Notes: generated by a model not told the origin, from the sequence alone. 64,000 bases of DNA from Neisseria sp. (GCF_030527965.1 NZ_JAUMZU010000011.1:24253-88252), one strand, 5' to 3'. Positions 46,166 through 56,777 are shown, counted from the first letter of the stretch. Translations and numbers: made by a program.

Positions 46166-46192
46166 AGGCAGCCTGATTCGTTCAGGCTGCCT
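46166..46192. repeat. Inverted pair of a different DUS dialect (AG-kingDUS type)
   Basis: AGGCAGCCTGA (46166-46176), loop TTCGT, and its complement ending at 46192, so the 12-mer on the minus strand is AGGCAGCCTGAA. This is the dialect I recall for Kingella, not the TGCCTGTCTGAA used everywhere else here. It lies 30 bases before the TerC-CBS gene and can fold as a hairpin. Confidence 0.75.
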
Positions 46193-46222
46193 TTCATTGT
46201 TTTAAAAAGGATTTCTAAAATC

Positions 46223-47779
46223 ATGGATCTTGGTTGGCTAGCCGAACCGCAAACGTGGATAGGCTTTGCAACGTTGTTAATTCTCGAAGTGGTGCTTGGT
46301 ATCGATAATCTGGTTTTCGTTGCCATTTTGTCGAATAAGGTCAAGCCTGTGCTGCGTGACAAAGCCCGCATAACCGGCCTGACACTGGCGATTGTTATCC
46401 GCATCATCATGCTGGGTTTTATGGCGCATATCATCACGCTGACCCGGCCGATGTTCAGCGTTGCCGGCCTTGCCGTATCGGGTAAAGACATTATTATGTT
46501 TGCCGGCGGCCTATTTCTGCTTTACAAGGCAACGACCGAATTGCATGAGCGCCTTGAAGGCCAGAACCATTTTGCTGTTGCCGAGAATCACAAAACCCAT
46601 GCTTCTTTTTGGGGCGTGGTGGTGCAAATTCTGATTTTAGACGCCGTATTTTCGATTGATTCGGTCATTACAGCCGTTGCGATGGTTGAACACATCGTTG
46701 TGGCAATGGCCGCGGTTGTTGTCGCCATGACTTTGATGATTCTGGCAAGTAAACCGCTGACTGAGTTTGTTGAAAAACATCCCACAGTGGTAATGCTTTG
46801 TCTGGGTTTTCTGTTGATGATTGGCTTTAGCCTGATTGCCGAAGGCTTCCATTTCCATATTCCGAAGGGCTATCTCTACGCGGCCATCGGCTTCTCTATT
46901 CTGATTGAAGCATTTAACCAGATTTCATTAAAAAACATGCGTAAAAACGATTACATCAGCAGCTCGTGGCGCAAACGTACCGCTGAAAATGTTTTGGGCA
47001 TGATGGGTATACGCGAAAGCGTATTGGCCAAGTCCGGTGAAGATTCGGATGACGGTGCTCATTTTGAGGAAAACGAAAAATCCATGATTCGGAGCGTGTT
47101 GACCTTGGCGGAACGCCCCATCATGGGCGTTATGATTCCGCGCCGAGACATCGAACGGCTGGATATCTCGCAAAGCAAGGAAGAGCAGCGCCTTAAACTG
47201 CAAGACACGCCATACTCGCGCTTGCTGGTTGTCGGCAAAGCAGGGGTAGACGAACCTTTGGGTTACATCAATAAAAAAGACCTGCTCGGGCAATTTTTAG
47301 AAAACGGAGAAATCAATATTCAAGCCGCCATGCGCCAGCCGCTAGTGTTGCCGGATAGTGCCACTGCGCTCGATGCAATTGAGCTTTTCCGCAAAAACAG
47401 TGCGGATTATGCCTTGGTAGTAGACGAATTCGGTGCGGTGCTCGGCATGGTTACCATGAAAGATTTGCTTGAAACCATTGCCGGCGAATTTCCGGAAGAG
47501 TTTGAACAAGAAGAAAAATCCGCTTTGCAAGAAGATGCCGGTGAAAGCATGACTGTTGAAGGTTCGCTCGAATATGTAGAGCTCGCACCGCAGCTTGGGC
47601 TTCCGCCCAAAGAAGAAGATTCCGATTACCACACCGTGGCCGGTTTGATTATGGAAGAATTACAAAGCATTCCCGATATAGGCGATTTTATCGATTTCCA
47701 CGGCTGGCATTTTGAGGTGATTGAAAAAGAAGGCCAGCGAATTGAGCGGGTGAGGATTACTAAGCTAAAAGAGGAATAG
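46223..47779 (+). CDS. TerC-family membrane protein with CBS and CorC/HlyC domains
   Basis: A 518-residue YoaE/YegH-like protein. Residues about 10-240 form a TerC domain with seven hydrophobic helices and conserved acidic membrane motifs (LEVVLGIDNLVFVAIL, LDAVFSIDSVITAVAM). A CBS pair covers about 300-430 (GVMIPRRDIERLD, YALVVDEFGAVLGMVTMKDL). A CorC/HlyC transporter-associated domain ends the protein. TerC proteins are implicated in metal (Mn2+) efflux in other bacteria; function here is inferred from family. The ATG at 46223 has AAGGA upstream. Confidence 0.88.
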   Translation: MDLGWLAEPQTWIGFATLLILEVVLGIDNLVFVAILSNKVKPVLRDKARITGLTLAIVIRIIMLGFMAHIITLTRPMFSVAGLAVSGKDIIMFAGGLFLLYKATTELHERLEGQNHFAVAENHKTHASFWGVVVQILILDAVFSIDSVITAVAMVEHIVVAMAAVVVAMTLMILASKPLTEFVEKHPTVVMLCLGFLLMIGFSLIAEGFHFHIPKGYLYAAIGFSILIEAFNQISLKNMRKNDYISSSWRKRTAENVLGMMGIRESVLAKSGEDSDDGAHFEENEKSMIRSVLTLAERPIMGVMIPRRDIERLDISQSKEEQRLKLQDTPYSRLLVVGKAGVDEPLGYINKKDLLGQFLENGEINIQAAMRQPLVLPDSATALDAIELFRKNSADYALVVDEFGAVLGMVTMKDLLETIAGEFPEEFEQEEKSALQEDAGESMTVEGSLEYVELAPQLGLPPKEEDSDYHTVAGLIMEELQSIPDIGDFIDFHGWHFEVIEKEGQRIERVRITKLKEE

Positions 47780-47818
47780 GCCGGATTTTATAGACGATGA
47801 TTCGGAAAGATATAGGCA

Positions 47819-47848
47819 ATGCCTGTCTGAATATTTTCAGACAGGCAT
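47819..47848. terminator. DUS terminator after the TerC-CBS gene
   Basis: 13-base arms ATGCCTGTCTGAA and complement around a four-base loop. Here the resident dialect is used, unlike the pair on the other side of the gene. Confidence 0.78.
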
Positions 47849-47924
47849 AACTTTGAAATAATCAGATATGCGTGTCGCCAATCTTTTGTTTGTTAGGATC
47901 GAGGGCGTTCGGGAAGTGCGATAA

Positions 47925-47953
47925 AAAGGCCATCTATATTTTAGATGGCCTTT
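47925..47953 (-). terminator. Terminator of ettA
   Basis: 12-base arms AAAGGCCATCTA and complement, loop of five; on the minus strand it ends in a T run. It lies 10 bases after the ettA stop codon. Confidence 0.87.
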
Positions 47954-47963
47954 GTTGCCCTAA

Positions 47964-49637
47964 TCAGCGCGTTACCGGTTTATAGCGAATGCGTTTCGGT
48001 TTCGCACCTTCCTCACCCAAGCGGCGTTTTTTATCGGCTTCGTATTCTTGATAGTTACCGTCGAAAAACACCCATTTCGAATCGCCTTCGCAAGCCAGAA
48101 TGTGGGTAGCGATGCGGTCGAGGAACCAACGGTCGTGTGAAATAACCATCACGCTGCCGGCAAACTCAAGCAGCGCATCTTCAAGCGCGCGTAGGGTTTC
48201 TACGTCGAGGTCGTTAGAAGGTTCGTCCAATAACAAAACGTTGCCTCCGGAAAGGAGCGTTTTGGCCAAATGCAAGCGACCGCGTTCGCCGCCGGAAAGA
48301 TTGCCGGCAATTTTGCTTTGGTCGCTGCCTTTGAAATTGAAGCGGCCCAAATAAGCGCGGGCGGGAATTTCAAATTGGCCTACCTGAAGAATATCGCGGC
48401 CTTCCGCAATATTGTCGAATACGGTTTTGTCGTTTTGCAGGCCGTCGCGGCTTTGATCGATTAGCGACATTCTCACGGTCTGGCCGATTTTTACTTCGCC
48501 GCTGTCGGGTTGCTCTTTGCCGGCAATCATTTTGAACAAAGTGGATTTACCGGCGCCGTTCGGGCCGATGATGCCGACAATCGCACCGGCTGGCACTTTA
48601 AAGCTCAAATCATCAATCAACAGCTTGTCGCCAAATGATTTGGAGACGTTTACAAACTCAATCACTTCATTGCCCAAGCGTTCGGCCACCGGAATAAAAA
48701 TTTCCTGCGTTTCGTTACGCTTCTGATATTCGTAATTGCTCATTTCTTCGAAACGAGCCAAACGTGCCTTGGACTTGGCTTGGCGGCCTTTGGCATTCTG
48801 GCGCACCCACTCCAATTCCTGCTTCATGGCTTTAATTCGGGCGGCTTCTGACTTGGCTTCGCTTTCCAACCGTTGCTCTTTTTGCTCCAACCAAGAAGAA
48901 TAATTGCCTTTCCAAGGAATGCCGTGACCGCGATCCAGCTCTAAAATCCACTCGGCGGCATTGTCTAAGAAGTAACGATCGTGGGTTACGGCGACAACGG
49001 TGCCGGGAAAACGCACCAAAAATTGCTCCAACCATTCTACTGACTCTGCATCCAAGTGGTTGGTCGGTTCATCAAGCAACAACATATCTGGTTTGCTCAA
49101 CAGCAGTTTGCACAATGCCACGCGGCGTTTTTCGCCACCGGACAATACACCGATTTTGGTATCCCAATCGGGTAAACGCAAGGCATCGGCGGCGATTTCC
49201 AGCTCGTGTTCCATGCCGCCGCCGGTGCCCGAACCAGCCGCGATAATGGCTTCCAACCGCCCTTGCTCTTCGGCCAGTGCATCAAAATCGGCGTCGGGGT
49301 CAGCATAGGCTGCATACACTTCTTCCAAACGTTTTTGTGCCGCGGCCACTTCGCCTAATCCCGCTTCTACTTCTTCGCGTACCGTTTTTTCCGGATCAAG
49401 CTGCGGTTCTTGCGGCAGATAGCCGATTTTGATGCCGCCCATCGGCACGGCTTCACCTTCAAATTCTTTGTCTTCCCCCGCCATGATGCGCAACACGGTG
49501 GATTTTCCCGCACCGTTCAAACCCAGCAAGCCGATTTTCGCACCGGGAAAAAAGGAAAGGGAAATGTCTTTAATAATGGTTTTTTGGGGCGGCACGACTT
49601 TGCTCACGCGCAGCATGGAATAAACGTATTGGGCCAT
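47964..49637 (-). CDS. ettA: Energy-dependent translational throttle protein EttA (ABC-F)
   Basis: Soluble ABC-F ATPase that binds the ribosomal E site and gates the first peptide bond according to ADP/ATP. The product is 557 residues, nearly the E. coli length. Both nucleotide-binding halves are complete: Walker A GLNGAGKST and GPNGAGKST, signatures LSGGEKRRVAL and LSGGERGRLHL, Walker B LLLDEPTNHLD and LLLDEPSNDLD. The arm/linker (about 240-310) is charged and helical. It is a single gene. Confidence 0.96.
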   Translation of the reverse strand: MAQYVYSMLRVSKVVPPQKTIIKDISLSFFPGAKIGLLGLNGAGKSTVLRIMAGEDKEFEGEAVPMGGIKIGYLPQEPQLDPEKTVREEVEAGLGEVAAAQKRLEEVYAAYADPDADFDALAEEQGRLEAIIAAGSGTGGGMEHELEIAADALRLPDWDTKIGVLSGGEKRRVALCKLLLSKPDMLLLDEPTNHLDAESVEWLEQFLVRFPGTVVAVTHDRYFLDNAAEWILELDRGHGIPWKGNYSSWLEQKEQRLESEAKSEAARIKAMKQELEWVRQNAKGRQAKSKARLARFEEMSNYEYQKRNETQEIFIPVAERLGNEVIEFVNVSKSFGDKLLIDDLSFKVPAGAIVGIIGPNGAGKSTLFKMIAGKEQPDSGEVKIGQTVRMSLIDQSRDGLQNDKTVFDNIAEGRDILQVGQFEIPARAYLGRFNFKGSDQSKIAGNLSGGERGRLHLAKTLLSGGNVLLLDEPSNDLDVETLRALEDALLEFAGSVMVISHDRWFLDRIATHILACEGDSKWVFFDGNYQEYEADKKRRLGEEGAKPKRIRYKPVTR

Positions 49638-49976
49638 GGGGATTCTTTCTTTCAGAGGAGAGATTTGGCGACTGAATCAAAGCAAACAGCCGTCATTGGA
49701 TGCGTTGATTTTAACTGAAAATCGTGATGCAAGCAGCTTCAAAAAGAGGAGGAAAGATGGCATGACGCTTGATCGCGAGTCAATTCAGAATAATGCCATA
49801 TCTTAGTTTCTCACTTCGCATGGCACTTGAATGATGTGGCAGAATGATGCTATCAAAAGACTTTGTTATCGCGCATTGTCCTGTGACGGCACTTTATTTA
49901 GGGTCTGCTTTAAGCCTAAAAATGCAAATGCCTGTCTGAAAATTGTTTCAGACAGGCATTTGTAATTCAAGTTCTC
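49638..49976. other. Intergenic region upstream of ettA
   Basis: A 339-base gap. It holds the DUS pair at 49925-49962 and presumably the ettA promoter. I see no other open frame or RNA structure. Confidence 0.45.
49925..49962. terminator. DUS terminator downstream of the small secreted protein gene
   Basis: 17-base arms CAAATGCCTGTCTGAAA and complement around a four-base loop, 14 bases after the stop codon of the minus-strand gene at 49977. Confidence 0.82.
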
Positions 49977-50285
49977 TTAATCTCTTGGTTCGTGCGGTTC
50001 GGGTGAATCATTGCGATGGATTTTGTGCGGTGCGTTGTGTTTTTTTGCGGCACGTTGGAATTTACGTTTTTTGTGCATCGGTGCTTGAGGTTGGGCGCGA
50101 TGAGGATCGGCACGGTGGATTCGGTCGGCATCGCCGGGGGCGGCATGATCGTGTTGCGGTGCCGGAGCAGGCGCCGGAGCAACCGGCTCATGACGGACTT
50201 CATCAGGGCCGGGCATCGGCGCGGCCAACAGGCTGCCGGACAGCAAAGTTAAAGAAGCAAGTGCGGTTAATTTTTTCAGGTTCAT
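49977..50285 (-). CDS. Small secreted Pro/His/Ala-rich protein, unknown
   Basis: A 102-residue protein with a clear Sec signal peptide (KKLTALASLTLLSGSLLAA, cleavage near residue 22). The mature part is low-complexity: a Pro-Ala run (EPVAPAPAPAPQ), many His and Asp, then a Lys/Arg/His-rich tail. About 13 histidines in 80 mature residues could bind metal, but this is composition only. The ribosome site AAAGAGAGAT lies upstream. No family recognised. Confidence 0.6.
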   Translation of the reverse strand: MNLKKLTALASLTLLSGSLLAAPMPGPDEVRHEPVAPAPAPAPQHDHAAPGDADRIHRADPHRAQPQAPMHKKRKFQRAAKKHNAPHKIHRNDSPEPHEPRD

Positions 50286-50775
50286 GAATATCTCTCTTTG
50301 AATTAAACGACGGCAACGTGTGTTGCGACGGTTGACATGGTAATCGGTTGGCTGTTAACGGCAGTTAGCCATCGGATAATTTAACAGAAATCCCGCTAAT
50401 TTTTTATAGGCGATTATGGCGGAAGATTGTGAATGCGAAGTCGGATTTTCAATCTTCTCAATGGTATAAGGCAAACCAGCTTGTCGCCTTTAGTAAATCT
50501 TCTTTATTTTTTATTGTTGCAACAAACGAAGCTATCCCTAGGCAGGGTTTTCAGACAGGCTTTACCGAATAACGGGCAGCCGTTGGCCATTTGAGTGCAG
50601 ATTGTTGACAACTTTTGGCCTGTATGAAAAATATAGATGGATGAATTTCATAAATTTCCATTGAAAAAGAGCTTAAATTACATTAAATTAGCAGTTTGTC
50701 GCCTGATAGCTCGCAGAGGGCTTTCATATGACTAACCATAAATAAAACGGCATTTTTGCCAACGGACACATCACA
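50286..50775. other. Intergenic region upstream of the large oxidoreductase gene
   Basis: 490 bases between divergent genes. One single reversed DUS lies at about 50549-50560. The rest is AT-rich without an open frame, tRNA or riboswitch that I recognise; it must hold promoters for both genes. Confidence 0.45.
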
Positions 50776-53700
50776 ATGACCACGACCGCTCCCCAGCGCA
50801 TCCGCGAAATCCCTTACAACTACACCTCTTATTCCGATCGAGAAATCGTTGTCCGCCTGTTGGGCGAAGATTCATGGAACGTATTGCAAGATTTGCGCAG
50901 TCAGCGCAAAACCGGTCGTTCGGCGCGCATGTTGTTCGAAGTATTGGGTGATATTTGGGTGGTGGTGCGTAATCCTTATCTGGTGGACGACTTATTAGAG
51001 CATCCCAACCGCCAAGCTGCGCTGGTGAAAGAAATGCGCCACCGTCTGCATGAAATCCAGAAGCGTCGCGACGATAACGAGCAAGTGGCATTGTTGTTAC
51101 AAGAAGCGGAAGCCGCCGTTAAGCGGTTTGATGACAGTTTTGAAACAACCCGCCGCAAGCGCGCTGAAATTCTCAAGCGTTTAAGCAAAATCACCCACAA
51201 ACACAATATTATGTTTGACGGTTTGGCACGGGTAACTCACGTTACCGATGCGACTGACTGGCGGGTGGAATATCCGTTTGTGGTGCTGAACCCCGATACG
51301 GAAGACGAAATCGCGCCTTTAGTGCGTGCATTAATCGAGCTGGATTTAACCATTATCCCGCGCGGCGGTGGCACCGGCTATACCGGCGGTGCGGTGCCGC
51401 TTGATGCCATGAGTGCGGTTATCAACACCGAAAAACTCGATAAGCATCAAGGCGTGCAATATGTGGCTTTGCCCGGATTGGAAGGCACGCATCCTGTTAT
51501 CCATTGCGGCGCCGGCGTGGTTACGCGGCGGGTGGAAGAAACCGCTTCCGCCGCCAAGGTGGTCTTTGCGGTTGACCCGACTTCTGCCGACGCCTCTTGC
51601 GTTGGCGGCAATGTGGCGATGAACGCCGGCGGCAAGAAAGCCGTTTTGTGGGGTACGGCACTGGATAATCTGGCCTATTGGAAAATGGTTAATCCGCAGG
51701 GCGAATGGTTGAAAATCGAGCGTATTCGGCACAACTTCGGCAAAATTCATGACGAAGAAACAGCGGTTTTCGATGTGCACACTTTGGATGCGGAAGGTGT
51801 CAACATTGTAAAAACCGAACGTCTGGAAATTCCCGGCCGTAATTTTCGTAAGGTTGGGTTGGGAAAAGACGTTACCGATAAATTCTTAAGCGGTTTGCCC
51901 GGCGTGCAAAAAGAGGGTACCGACGGCATCATCACCAGCGTGGCCTTCGTTTTACACAGAATGCCGAAATACATCCGCACCATTTGCCTTGAGTTTTTCG
52001 GTACAGTTGCCAATGCCACGCCATCTATTGTGGAAATACGCGATTATTTGCTCGGCCACAATAGCGTGAAGCTGGCGGGTTTGGAGCATTTGGACTGGCG
52101 CTATGTTCGAGCCGTCGGCTATGCCACCAAAGCGGCGGGAAAAGGCCGCCCGAAAATGGTATTGCTGGCGGATATTGTTGGCGATGATGAACAAGACGTT
52201 ATCGAAACGGCCGAGCATATTGTAAAACTGGCGCAGGCGCGCGACGGCGAGGGCTTTATCGCGGTAACGCCCGAGGCGCGTAAAACATTTTGGCTTGACC
52301 GAAGCCGTACGGCGGCGATTGCCAAGCATACTAACGCCTTTAAAATCAACGAAGATGTGGTTATTCCGCTGGAGCGGCTGGGTGAATACTCCGATGGCAT
52401 CGAGCGCATCAATATCGAATTATCGATTAAAAACAAACTGGCTCTGTGCGATGCGTTGATTCGGTATTTGCAAGGCAATCTGCCGGTGGAGCAATTGGGT
52501 ACCGATTTGCCCAAAAGCGAGCTGTTAGGCGCCCGTGCCGACCATGCGCTGGCCCATGTTCAAGCGGTGCAGGAGCGGTGGCAGTGGCTGCTGGCCAATC
52601 TGGATTCACCGTTGGCCGGATATCGGCAGCGTTACGGCAAAGCCGTATATACCGAGCCTGAAGCGGAAGATGAAGAAAGCTGTTTTACTGCGTTCCGCGA
52701 TTTCCGCTTGCGCGTGTCGGTAAAAGCCGACGTGATGAAACCCCTGTCTGAAATTTTCAGCGGTAAGGCGGATACCAAAATCATGCAGGGTTTGGCCGCC
52801 GTTCACGCCAAAACCGTGCGCGGACGGGTCTTTGTTGCTTTGCATATGCACGCGGGCGATGGCAACGTGCATACCAATATTCCCGTTAATTCCGATGATT
52901 ACGAGATGCTTCAAACGGCCCACAAAGCCGTTGATCGGATTATGCACATTGCCCGCAGTCTGAATGGAGTTATTTCCGGCGAACATGGCATCGGCATTAC
53001 CAAGCTGGAATTTTTGTCCGACGAAGAAATGCAGCCTTTCTGGGATTACAAAGCCCGGGTCGACTCACAGGGGCGTTTCAACCGGCACAAGCTGATGAAA
53101 GGTTCCGACCTTCGCCGTGCCTATACCCCTTCGTTTGAATTGCTGGGTGCCGAATCGTTGATTATGGAGCAATCGGATTTGGGTACCATCGCCGATTCGG
53201 TTAAAGACTGCCTGCGTTGCGGCAAATGCAAACCCGTGTGCAGCACCCATGTGCCGCGGGCGAATCTGCTTTATAGCCCGCGCAACAAAATACTCGGCGT
53301 CGGCCTTTTGACCGAAGCGTTTTTATACGAAGAGCAGACCCGCCGCGGCGTTTCGCTGAAGCATTTCGACGAATTGAATAATGTGGGCGACCATTGTACG
53401 GTGTGCCATCGCTGCGTTCGTCCTTGCCCGGTCAACATCGATTTCGGCGACGTTACGGTTGCCATCCGCAATTATCTGCGCAAAACGGGTAAACGGAAGT
53501 TTAATCCTGCGGCCGCGGCGGGCATGGCGATGCTGAATGCCACCGATCCGCGCACCATCAATTTCTTGCGTAAAGGCGTGGTACAGGCCGGTTTCAAATT
53601 GCAGAATCTGGGTTACGACTTGGGTAAAAAGCTGCATTTGGGTGCGAAAAAGCAGAAAGCCGCTCCGAAAGCCACCACCCGTAAAGCACCGGTTAAAGAG

Positions 53701-54612
53701 CAGGTCATTCACTTTATCAACCGCCCGCTGCCGCGCAATGTGCCTATCCGCACCGCCCGTGCCTTGCTGAACATCGAAGACAGCAAAACAGTGCCGGTTA
53801 TCCGCAACCCGCAAACGTCTGAAGACAGCGAGGCCGTGTTTTATTTCCCTGGCTGCGGTTCCGAGCGTTTGTTCAGCCAAGTTGGTTTGGCGACTCAAGC
53901 CATGTTGTGGCATGCCGGTGTGCAGACGGTATTGCCGCCGGGCTATCTTTGCTGCGGTTATCCGCAAGACGCGGGCGGCGACAAAGACAAAGCCGAGCAG
54001 ATGGCCACTGAAAACCGCGTGTTGTTCCACCGTATGGCCAATACGCTGAATTATCTGGATATCAAAACTGTGGTGGTCAGCTGCGGAACGTGTTACGACC
54101 AGCTCGATAAATACCGCTTCGAAGAAATTTTCCCGGATTGCCGTATCATAGACATTCATGAATTTTTGCTGGAAAAAGGAGTGAAGTTGGACGGCGTGAA
54201 AGGCACGCAATATCTCTACCACGATCCTTGCCACAGCCCGATAAAAACCATGAATGCCACCAAAATGGCCGGTGAGCTGATGGGTAAAGAGGTGGTGCTG
54301 AGTGATCGTTGCTGCGGTGAGAGCGGTATGTTTGCGGTTAAACGGCCCGATATTGCCACGCAAGTCAAATTCCGCAAACAGGAAGAAATCGAGAAAAACC
54401 TCAAACAATTGCCGCAGGAAGAGGGCGGGCAAGTTAAAATGCTGACGTCTTGCCCAGCCTGTCTACAAGGCCTGAGCCGTTACAGCGAAGATAATAATAT
54501 GCCTGCCGATTATATCGTTGTGGAAATGGCCAAACACATCCTCGGTGAGAATTGGCAGAACGAGTTTGTCGAAAAAGCCAAAAACGGCGGCATTGAGCGC
54601 GTCAGATTGTAA
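50776..54612 (+). CDS. FAD-linked D-lactate dehydrogenase-like enzyme fused to Fe-S/CCG domains (DUF3683)
   Basis: A 1278-residue respiratory-type oxidoreductase. The N-terminal 150 residues form a DUF3683 region. An FAD-binding PCMH domain follows (about 165-400, [20 protein letters not shown]). The FAD-linked oxidase C-terminal domain covers about 480-780 ([31 protein letters not shown]). Two 4Fe-4S sites come next ([24 protein letters not shown]), then two CCG heterodisulfide-reductase-like modules ([18 protein letters not shown]). It most resembles YdiJ/Dld-type enzymes oxidising D-2-hydroxyacids and passing electrons to quinone. Substrate inferred. It is a single-gene unit. Confidence 0.85.
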   Translation: MTTTAPQRIREIPYNYTSYSDREIVVRLLGEDSWNVLQDLRSQRKTGRSARMLFEVLGDIWVVVRNPYLVDDLLEHPNRQAALVKEMRHRLHEIQKRRDDNEQVALLLQEAEAAVKRFDDSFETTRRKRAEILKRLSKITHKHNIMFDGLARVTHVTDATDWRVEYPFVVLNPDTEDEIAPLVRALIELDLTIIPRGGGTGYTGGAVPLDAMSAVINTEKLDKHQGVQYVALPGLEGTHPVIHCGAGVVTRRVEETASAAKVVFAVDPTSADASCVGGNVAMNAGGKKAVLWGTALDNLAYWKMVNPQGEWLKIERIRHNFGKIHDEETAVFDVHTLDAEGVNIVKTERLEIPGRNFRKVGLGKDVTDKFLSGLPGVQKEGTDGIITSVAFVLHRMPKYIRTICLEFFGTVANATPSIVEIRDYLLGHNSVKLAGLEHLDWRYVRAVGYATKAAGKGRPKMVLLADIVGDDEQDVIETAEHIVKLAQARDGEGFIAVTPEARKTFWLDRSRTAAIAKHTNAFKINEDVVIPLERLGEYSDGIERINIELSIKNKLALCDALIRYLQGNLPVEQLGTDLPKSELLGARADHALAHVQAVQERWQWLLANLDSPLAGYRQRYGKAVYTEPEAEDEESCFTAFRDFRLRVSVKADVMKPLSEIFSGKADTKIMQGLAAVHAKTVRGRVFVALHMHAGDGNVHTNIPVNSDDYEMLQTAHKAVDRIMHIARSLNGVISGEHGIGITKLEFLSDEEMQPFWDYKARVDSQGRFNRHKLMKGSDLRRAYTPSFELLGAESLIMEQSDLGTIADSVKDCLRCGKCKPVCSTHVPRANLLYSPRNKILGVGLLTEAFLYEEQTRRGVSLKHFDELNNVGDHCTVCHRCVRPCPVNIDFGDVTVAIRNYLRKTGKRKFNPAAAAGMAMLNATDPRTINFLRKGVVQAGFKLQNLGYDLGKKLHLGAKKQKAAPKATTRKAPVKEQVIHFINRPLPRNVPIRTARALLNIEDSKTVPVIRNPQTSEDSEAVFYFPGCGSERLFSQVGLATQAMLWHAGVQTVLPPGYLCCGYPQDAGGDKDKAEQMATENRVLFHRMANTLNYLDIKTVVVSCGTCYDQLDKYRFEEIFPDCRIIDIHEFLLEKGVKLDGVKGTQYLYHDPCHSPIKTMNATKMAGELMGKEVVLSDRCCGESGMFAVKRPDIATQVKFRKQEEIEKNLKQLPQEEGGQVKMLTSCPACLQGLSRYSEDNNMPADYIVVEMAKHILGENWQNEFVEKAKNGGIERVRL

Positions 54613-54625
54613 TGCGGCTCCCGTT

Positions 54626-54679
54626 ATAATGCCTGTCTGAAAAACAAAAGCGCTTTATGTTTTTTTAGACAGGCATTAT
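54626..54679. terminator. DUS inverted repeat after the oxidoreductase gene
   Basis: Arms ATAATGCCTGTCT and AGACAGGCATTAT around a 28-base loop that contains AAAACAAAAGCGCTTT. The right half lacks the TTC of a full 12-mer. Confidence 0.65.
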
Positions 54680-54706
54680 GATTATGCGAACTATTTTGCG
54701 GTAAAC

Positions 54707-55279
54707 ATGATGACCTTATCCGACCAAACCGTGATTGAGCATACCCGAAGCTGGCTGGAAAAAGCCGTTATCGGATTGAATTTGTGCCCGTTTGCCAAAG
54801 CGCCTTATGTGAAGCAGCGAGTGCGAATTGCCGTAAGCCATGCCAAGCATTTAGACGGCTTTTTAGAAGACCTTGATCGCGAATTGCTGCTGCTGGCGCA
54901 AACGCCGCCGGAAGAAACCGAAACGAGTCTGCTGGTTCATCCTGCGCTATTTCCTGATTTTGAAACCTTTAACGACATGCTTGATTTTGCCGATCAGGCG
55001 GTGCTGGATAACGGTTTGGAAGGCGTGCTGCAGATTGCTCCCTTTCATCCGGGTTTTATGTTTGAGAATACGGAGCAAGACGACATCAGCAACTATACCA
55101 ACCGTTCGCCTTATCCGACGCTGCATCTGATTCGCGAGCAAAGTATCGCTAAAGCAACCGAAAGCTTTCCTGATGCAGAAGCGATTTTCGGGCGCAATAT
55201 CGCATTATTGGAAAAAATGGGGCATGAAGGCTGGGAAAAGCTGGGCATTGCCGCTGAATGCCCTGTTAAACATAAATAA
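54707..55279 (+). CDS. DUF1415 family protein
   Basis: A 190-residue soluble protein. The family block VIGLNLCPFAKAPYV (Cys near residue 26) is near the N-terminus, with FHPGFMFENTEQDD and NRSPYPTLHLIRE in the middle. No biochemical function is established that I know of. It is followed 42 bases later by the DUF454 gene on the same strand. Confidence 0.85.
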   Translation: MMTLSDQTVIEHTRSWLEKAVIGLNLCPFAKAPYVKQRVRIAVSHAKHLDGFLEDLDRELLLLAQTPPEETETSLLVHPALFPDFETFNDMLDFADQAVLDNGLEGVLQIAPFHPGFMFENTEQDDISNYTNRSPYPTLHLIREQSIAKATESFPDAEAIFGRNIALLEKMGHEGWEKLGIAAECPVKHK

Positions 55280-55321
55280 GCTGCCGGTTGGCAGTGTAGA
55301 AACACATATACGGTAAGAATT

Positions 55322-55684
55322 ATGATTGTTCGCTCGATTTTCTGGCTGGCCGGCGCCATTTCATTGGCGCTCGGCGTCATCGGCATTTTTTTGCCCGTGC
55401 TGCCTACCACGCCTTTTGTGTTGTTGGCAGCAGTATGCTGGGCGCGCGCTTCGCCGCGTTTGCATGGTTATTTGCACGGGCACCGTTATTTCGGCTCGAT
55501 GATTCAGAATTGGGAAGCCAAACGAGCCATTCCTCGCCGTGCGAAATACCTTGCTTGGAGCATGATGGCGGTTTCTTGCTTGATGTTGTTCTGGCGGTTT
55601 CCGCAGCGATGGTGGATGGGGGCTATTGCCAGCGTTATCTGCTTAGCAACCGGCATTTGGATGAGCCGCTTGCCGGATGCTTGA
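55322..55684 (+). CDS. DUF454 (YbaN-like) inner membrane protein
   Basis: A 120-residue membrane protein. The N-terminal family signature LGVIGIFLPVLPTTPFVLLA is followed by CWARASPRLHGYLHGHRYFG and two C-terminal hydrophobic helices (about 78-115). Role unknown. It ends at a DUS terminator with an eight-T run. Confidence 0.87.
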   Translation: MIVRSIFWLAGAISLALGVIGIFLPVLPTTPFVLLAAVCWARASPRLHGYLHGHRYFGSMIQNWEAKRAIPRRAKYLAWSMMAVSCLMLFWRFPQRWWMGAIASVICLATGIWMSRLPDA

Positions 55685-55742
55685 TAACGGATCGTAGTGT
55701 TCGAGTTTTATTAGCAGCAAGATAAAACCGTGTTTTAACAAC

Positions 55743-55780
55743 AAAAGCCTGTCTGAAATATTTCAGACAGGCTTTTTTTT
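55743..55780. terminator. DUS palindrome terminator between DUF454 and the dioxygenase gene
   Basis: Perfect palindrome with 17-base arms AAAAGCCTGTCTGAAAT and complement, followed by TTTT, between convergent genes. Confidence 0.88.
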
Positions 55781-55798
55781 AGATTGGGCGTTTCCGGT

Positions 55799-56599
55799 TT
55801 AGTCCATTCCTATGATTAAAGAAGTCATACTAACCGATTTGCCGACGATTTCATCATTGAAAATTTCCATATATTCTTTGCGTTTGCTGACCGCCAATAC
55901 ATAAAGAAGCGGCCAGAAATGTTCTGGCGAAGGCTGGCCGGTACGGATGGGCTGCGGATAATGACTGTCGTCAAGCAGAGAGGTAAGGTTATGGTTTTTC
56001 AACCATTTCAGGATTACTTCATGCGCCAGCTCCGCCCATGTGTATCCGGGGCCGGGTTGGTTGAAATGGCGCAGATCAAGTAAGCTGAGATTGTGGATGA
56101 TATTGCCGCTGCCGATAATCAAAACGCCTTTTTTACGCAGGCCGGCAAGTTTCTGCGCCGTTTTGTAGTGTTCTTGAGCATTGAAATGCCGATTAAGGCT
56201 CAGTTGCACGACCGGAATATCGGCAGTAGGGAACATTCGGTGCAATACCATCCAAGTTGCATGATCCAGCCCCCATGAATGGTCTGCTGTTACCGGGTCG
56301 GGAGCCAACAGCTGTTGAATTTCGGCCGCCAGTTCCGGATTGCCGGGAGCAGGATAAGTAATTTTACTTAATTCGGGTGGGAAGTCGCTGAAATCATGAA
56401 TGGTACGTGGATTGTCCATGGCGGTTACGGAAGTGCCATCGGTCACCCAGTTAGACGAGATGCACAAGATGCTTTTAATTTCTTCGTCATAAATGTCACG
56501 CAACTCTTCCCCTAGCCCTTGCCAGGAAGTGCTGTACGGGGTGTCTTCGATAGCGTTTATCGGGCTGCCGTGCCCAATAAACAATACGGGAAGGGACAT
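55799..56599 (-). CDS. DODA-type extradiol ring-cleavage dioxygenase (YgiD-like)
   Basis: A 266-residue class III extradiol dioxygenase of the 4,5-DOPA dioxygenase family. Likely metal ligands are in FIGHGSPINAI (His near residue 9), DHSWGLDHATW and GSGNIIHNL. E. coli YgiD acts on L-DOPA; the physiological substrate is uncertain. It is a single gene. Confidence 0.9.
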   Translation of the reverse strand: MSLPVLFIGHGSPINAIEDTPYSTSWQGLGEELRDIYDEEIKSILCISSNWVTDGTSVTAMDNPRTIHDFSDFPPELSKITYPAPGNPELAAEIQQLLAPDPVTADHSWGLDHATWMVLHRMFPTADIPVVQLSLNRHFNAQEHYKTAQKLAGLRKKGVLIIGSGNIIHNLSLLDLRHFNQPGPGYTWAELAHEVILKWLKNHNLTSLLDDSHYPQPIRTGQPSPEHFWPLLYVLAVSKRKEYMEIFNDEIVGKSVSMTSLIIGMD

Positions 56600-56777
56600 A
56601 TTGCGTTCTCTAAATTGTTTTTTTGATTTGATTTAATAATCATAGGTATAGTTGTTTTTTGGGACTATGTTGAAAGAATCAAATGGCTATAATTCTTAAA
56701 ACGGCTGGCGATTATATCCTAAGAAAAGATTGGGAATGAAAATAATGACCTGGCTTTATCTTAAGTTTGACTATCAT

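Noticed and set aside
53323..54432. 369-codon minus-strand open frame inside the large oxidoreductase gene
   Set aside because: It is antisense to a gene with unmistakable Fe-S and CCG motifs, has no ribosome site or domain of its own, and arises from codon bias on the opposite strand.
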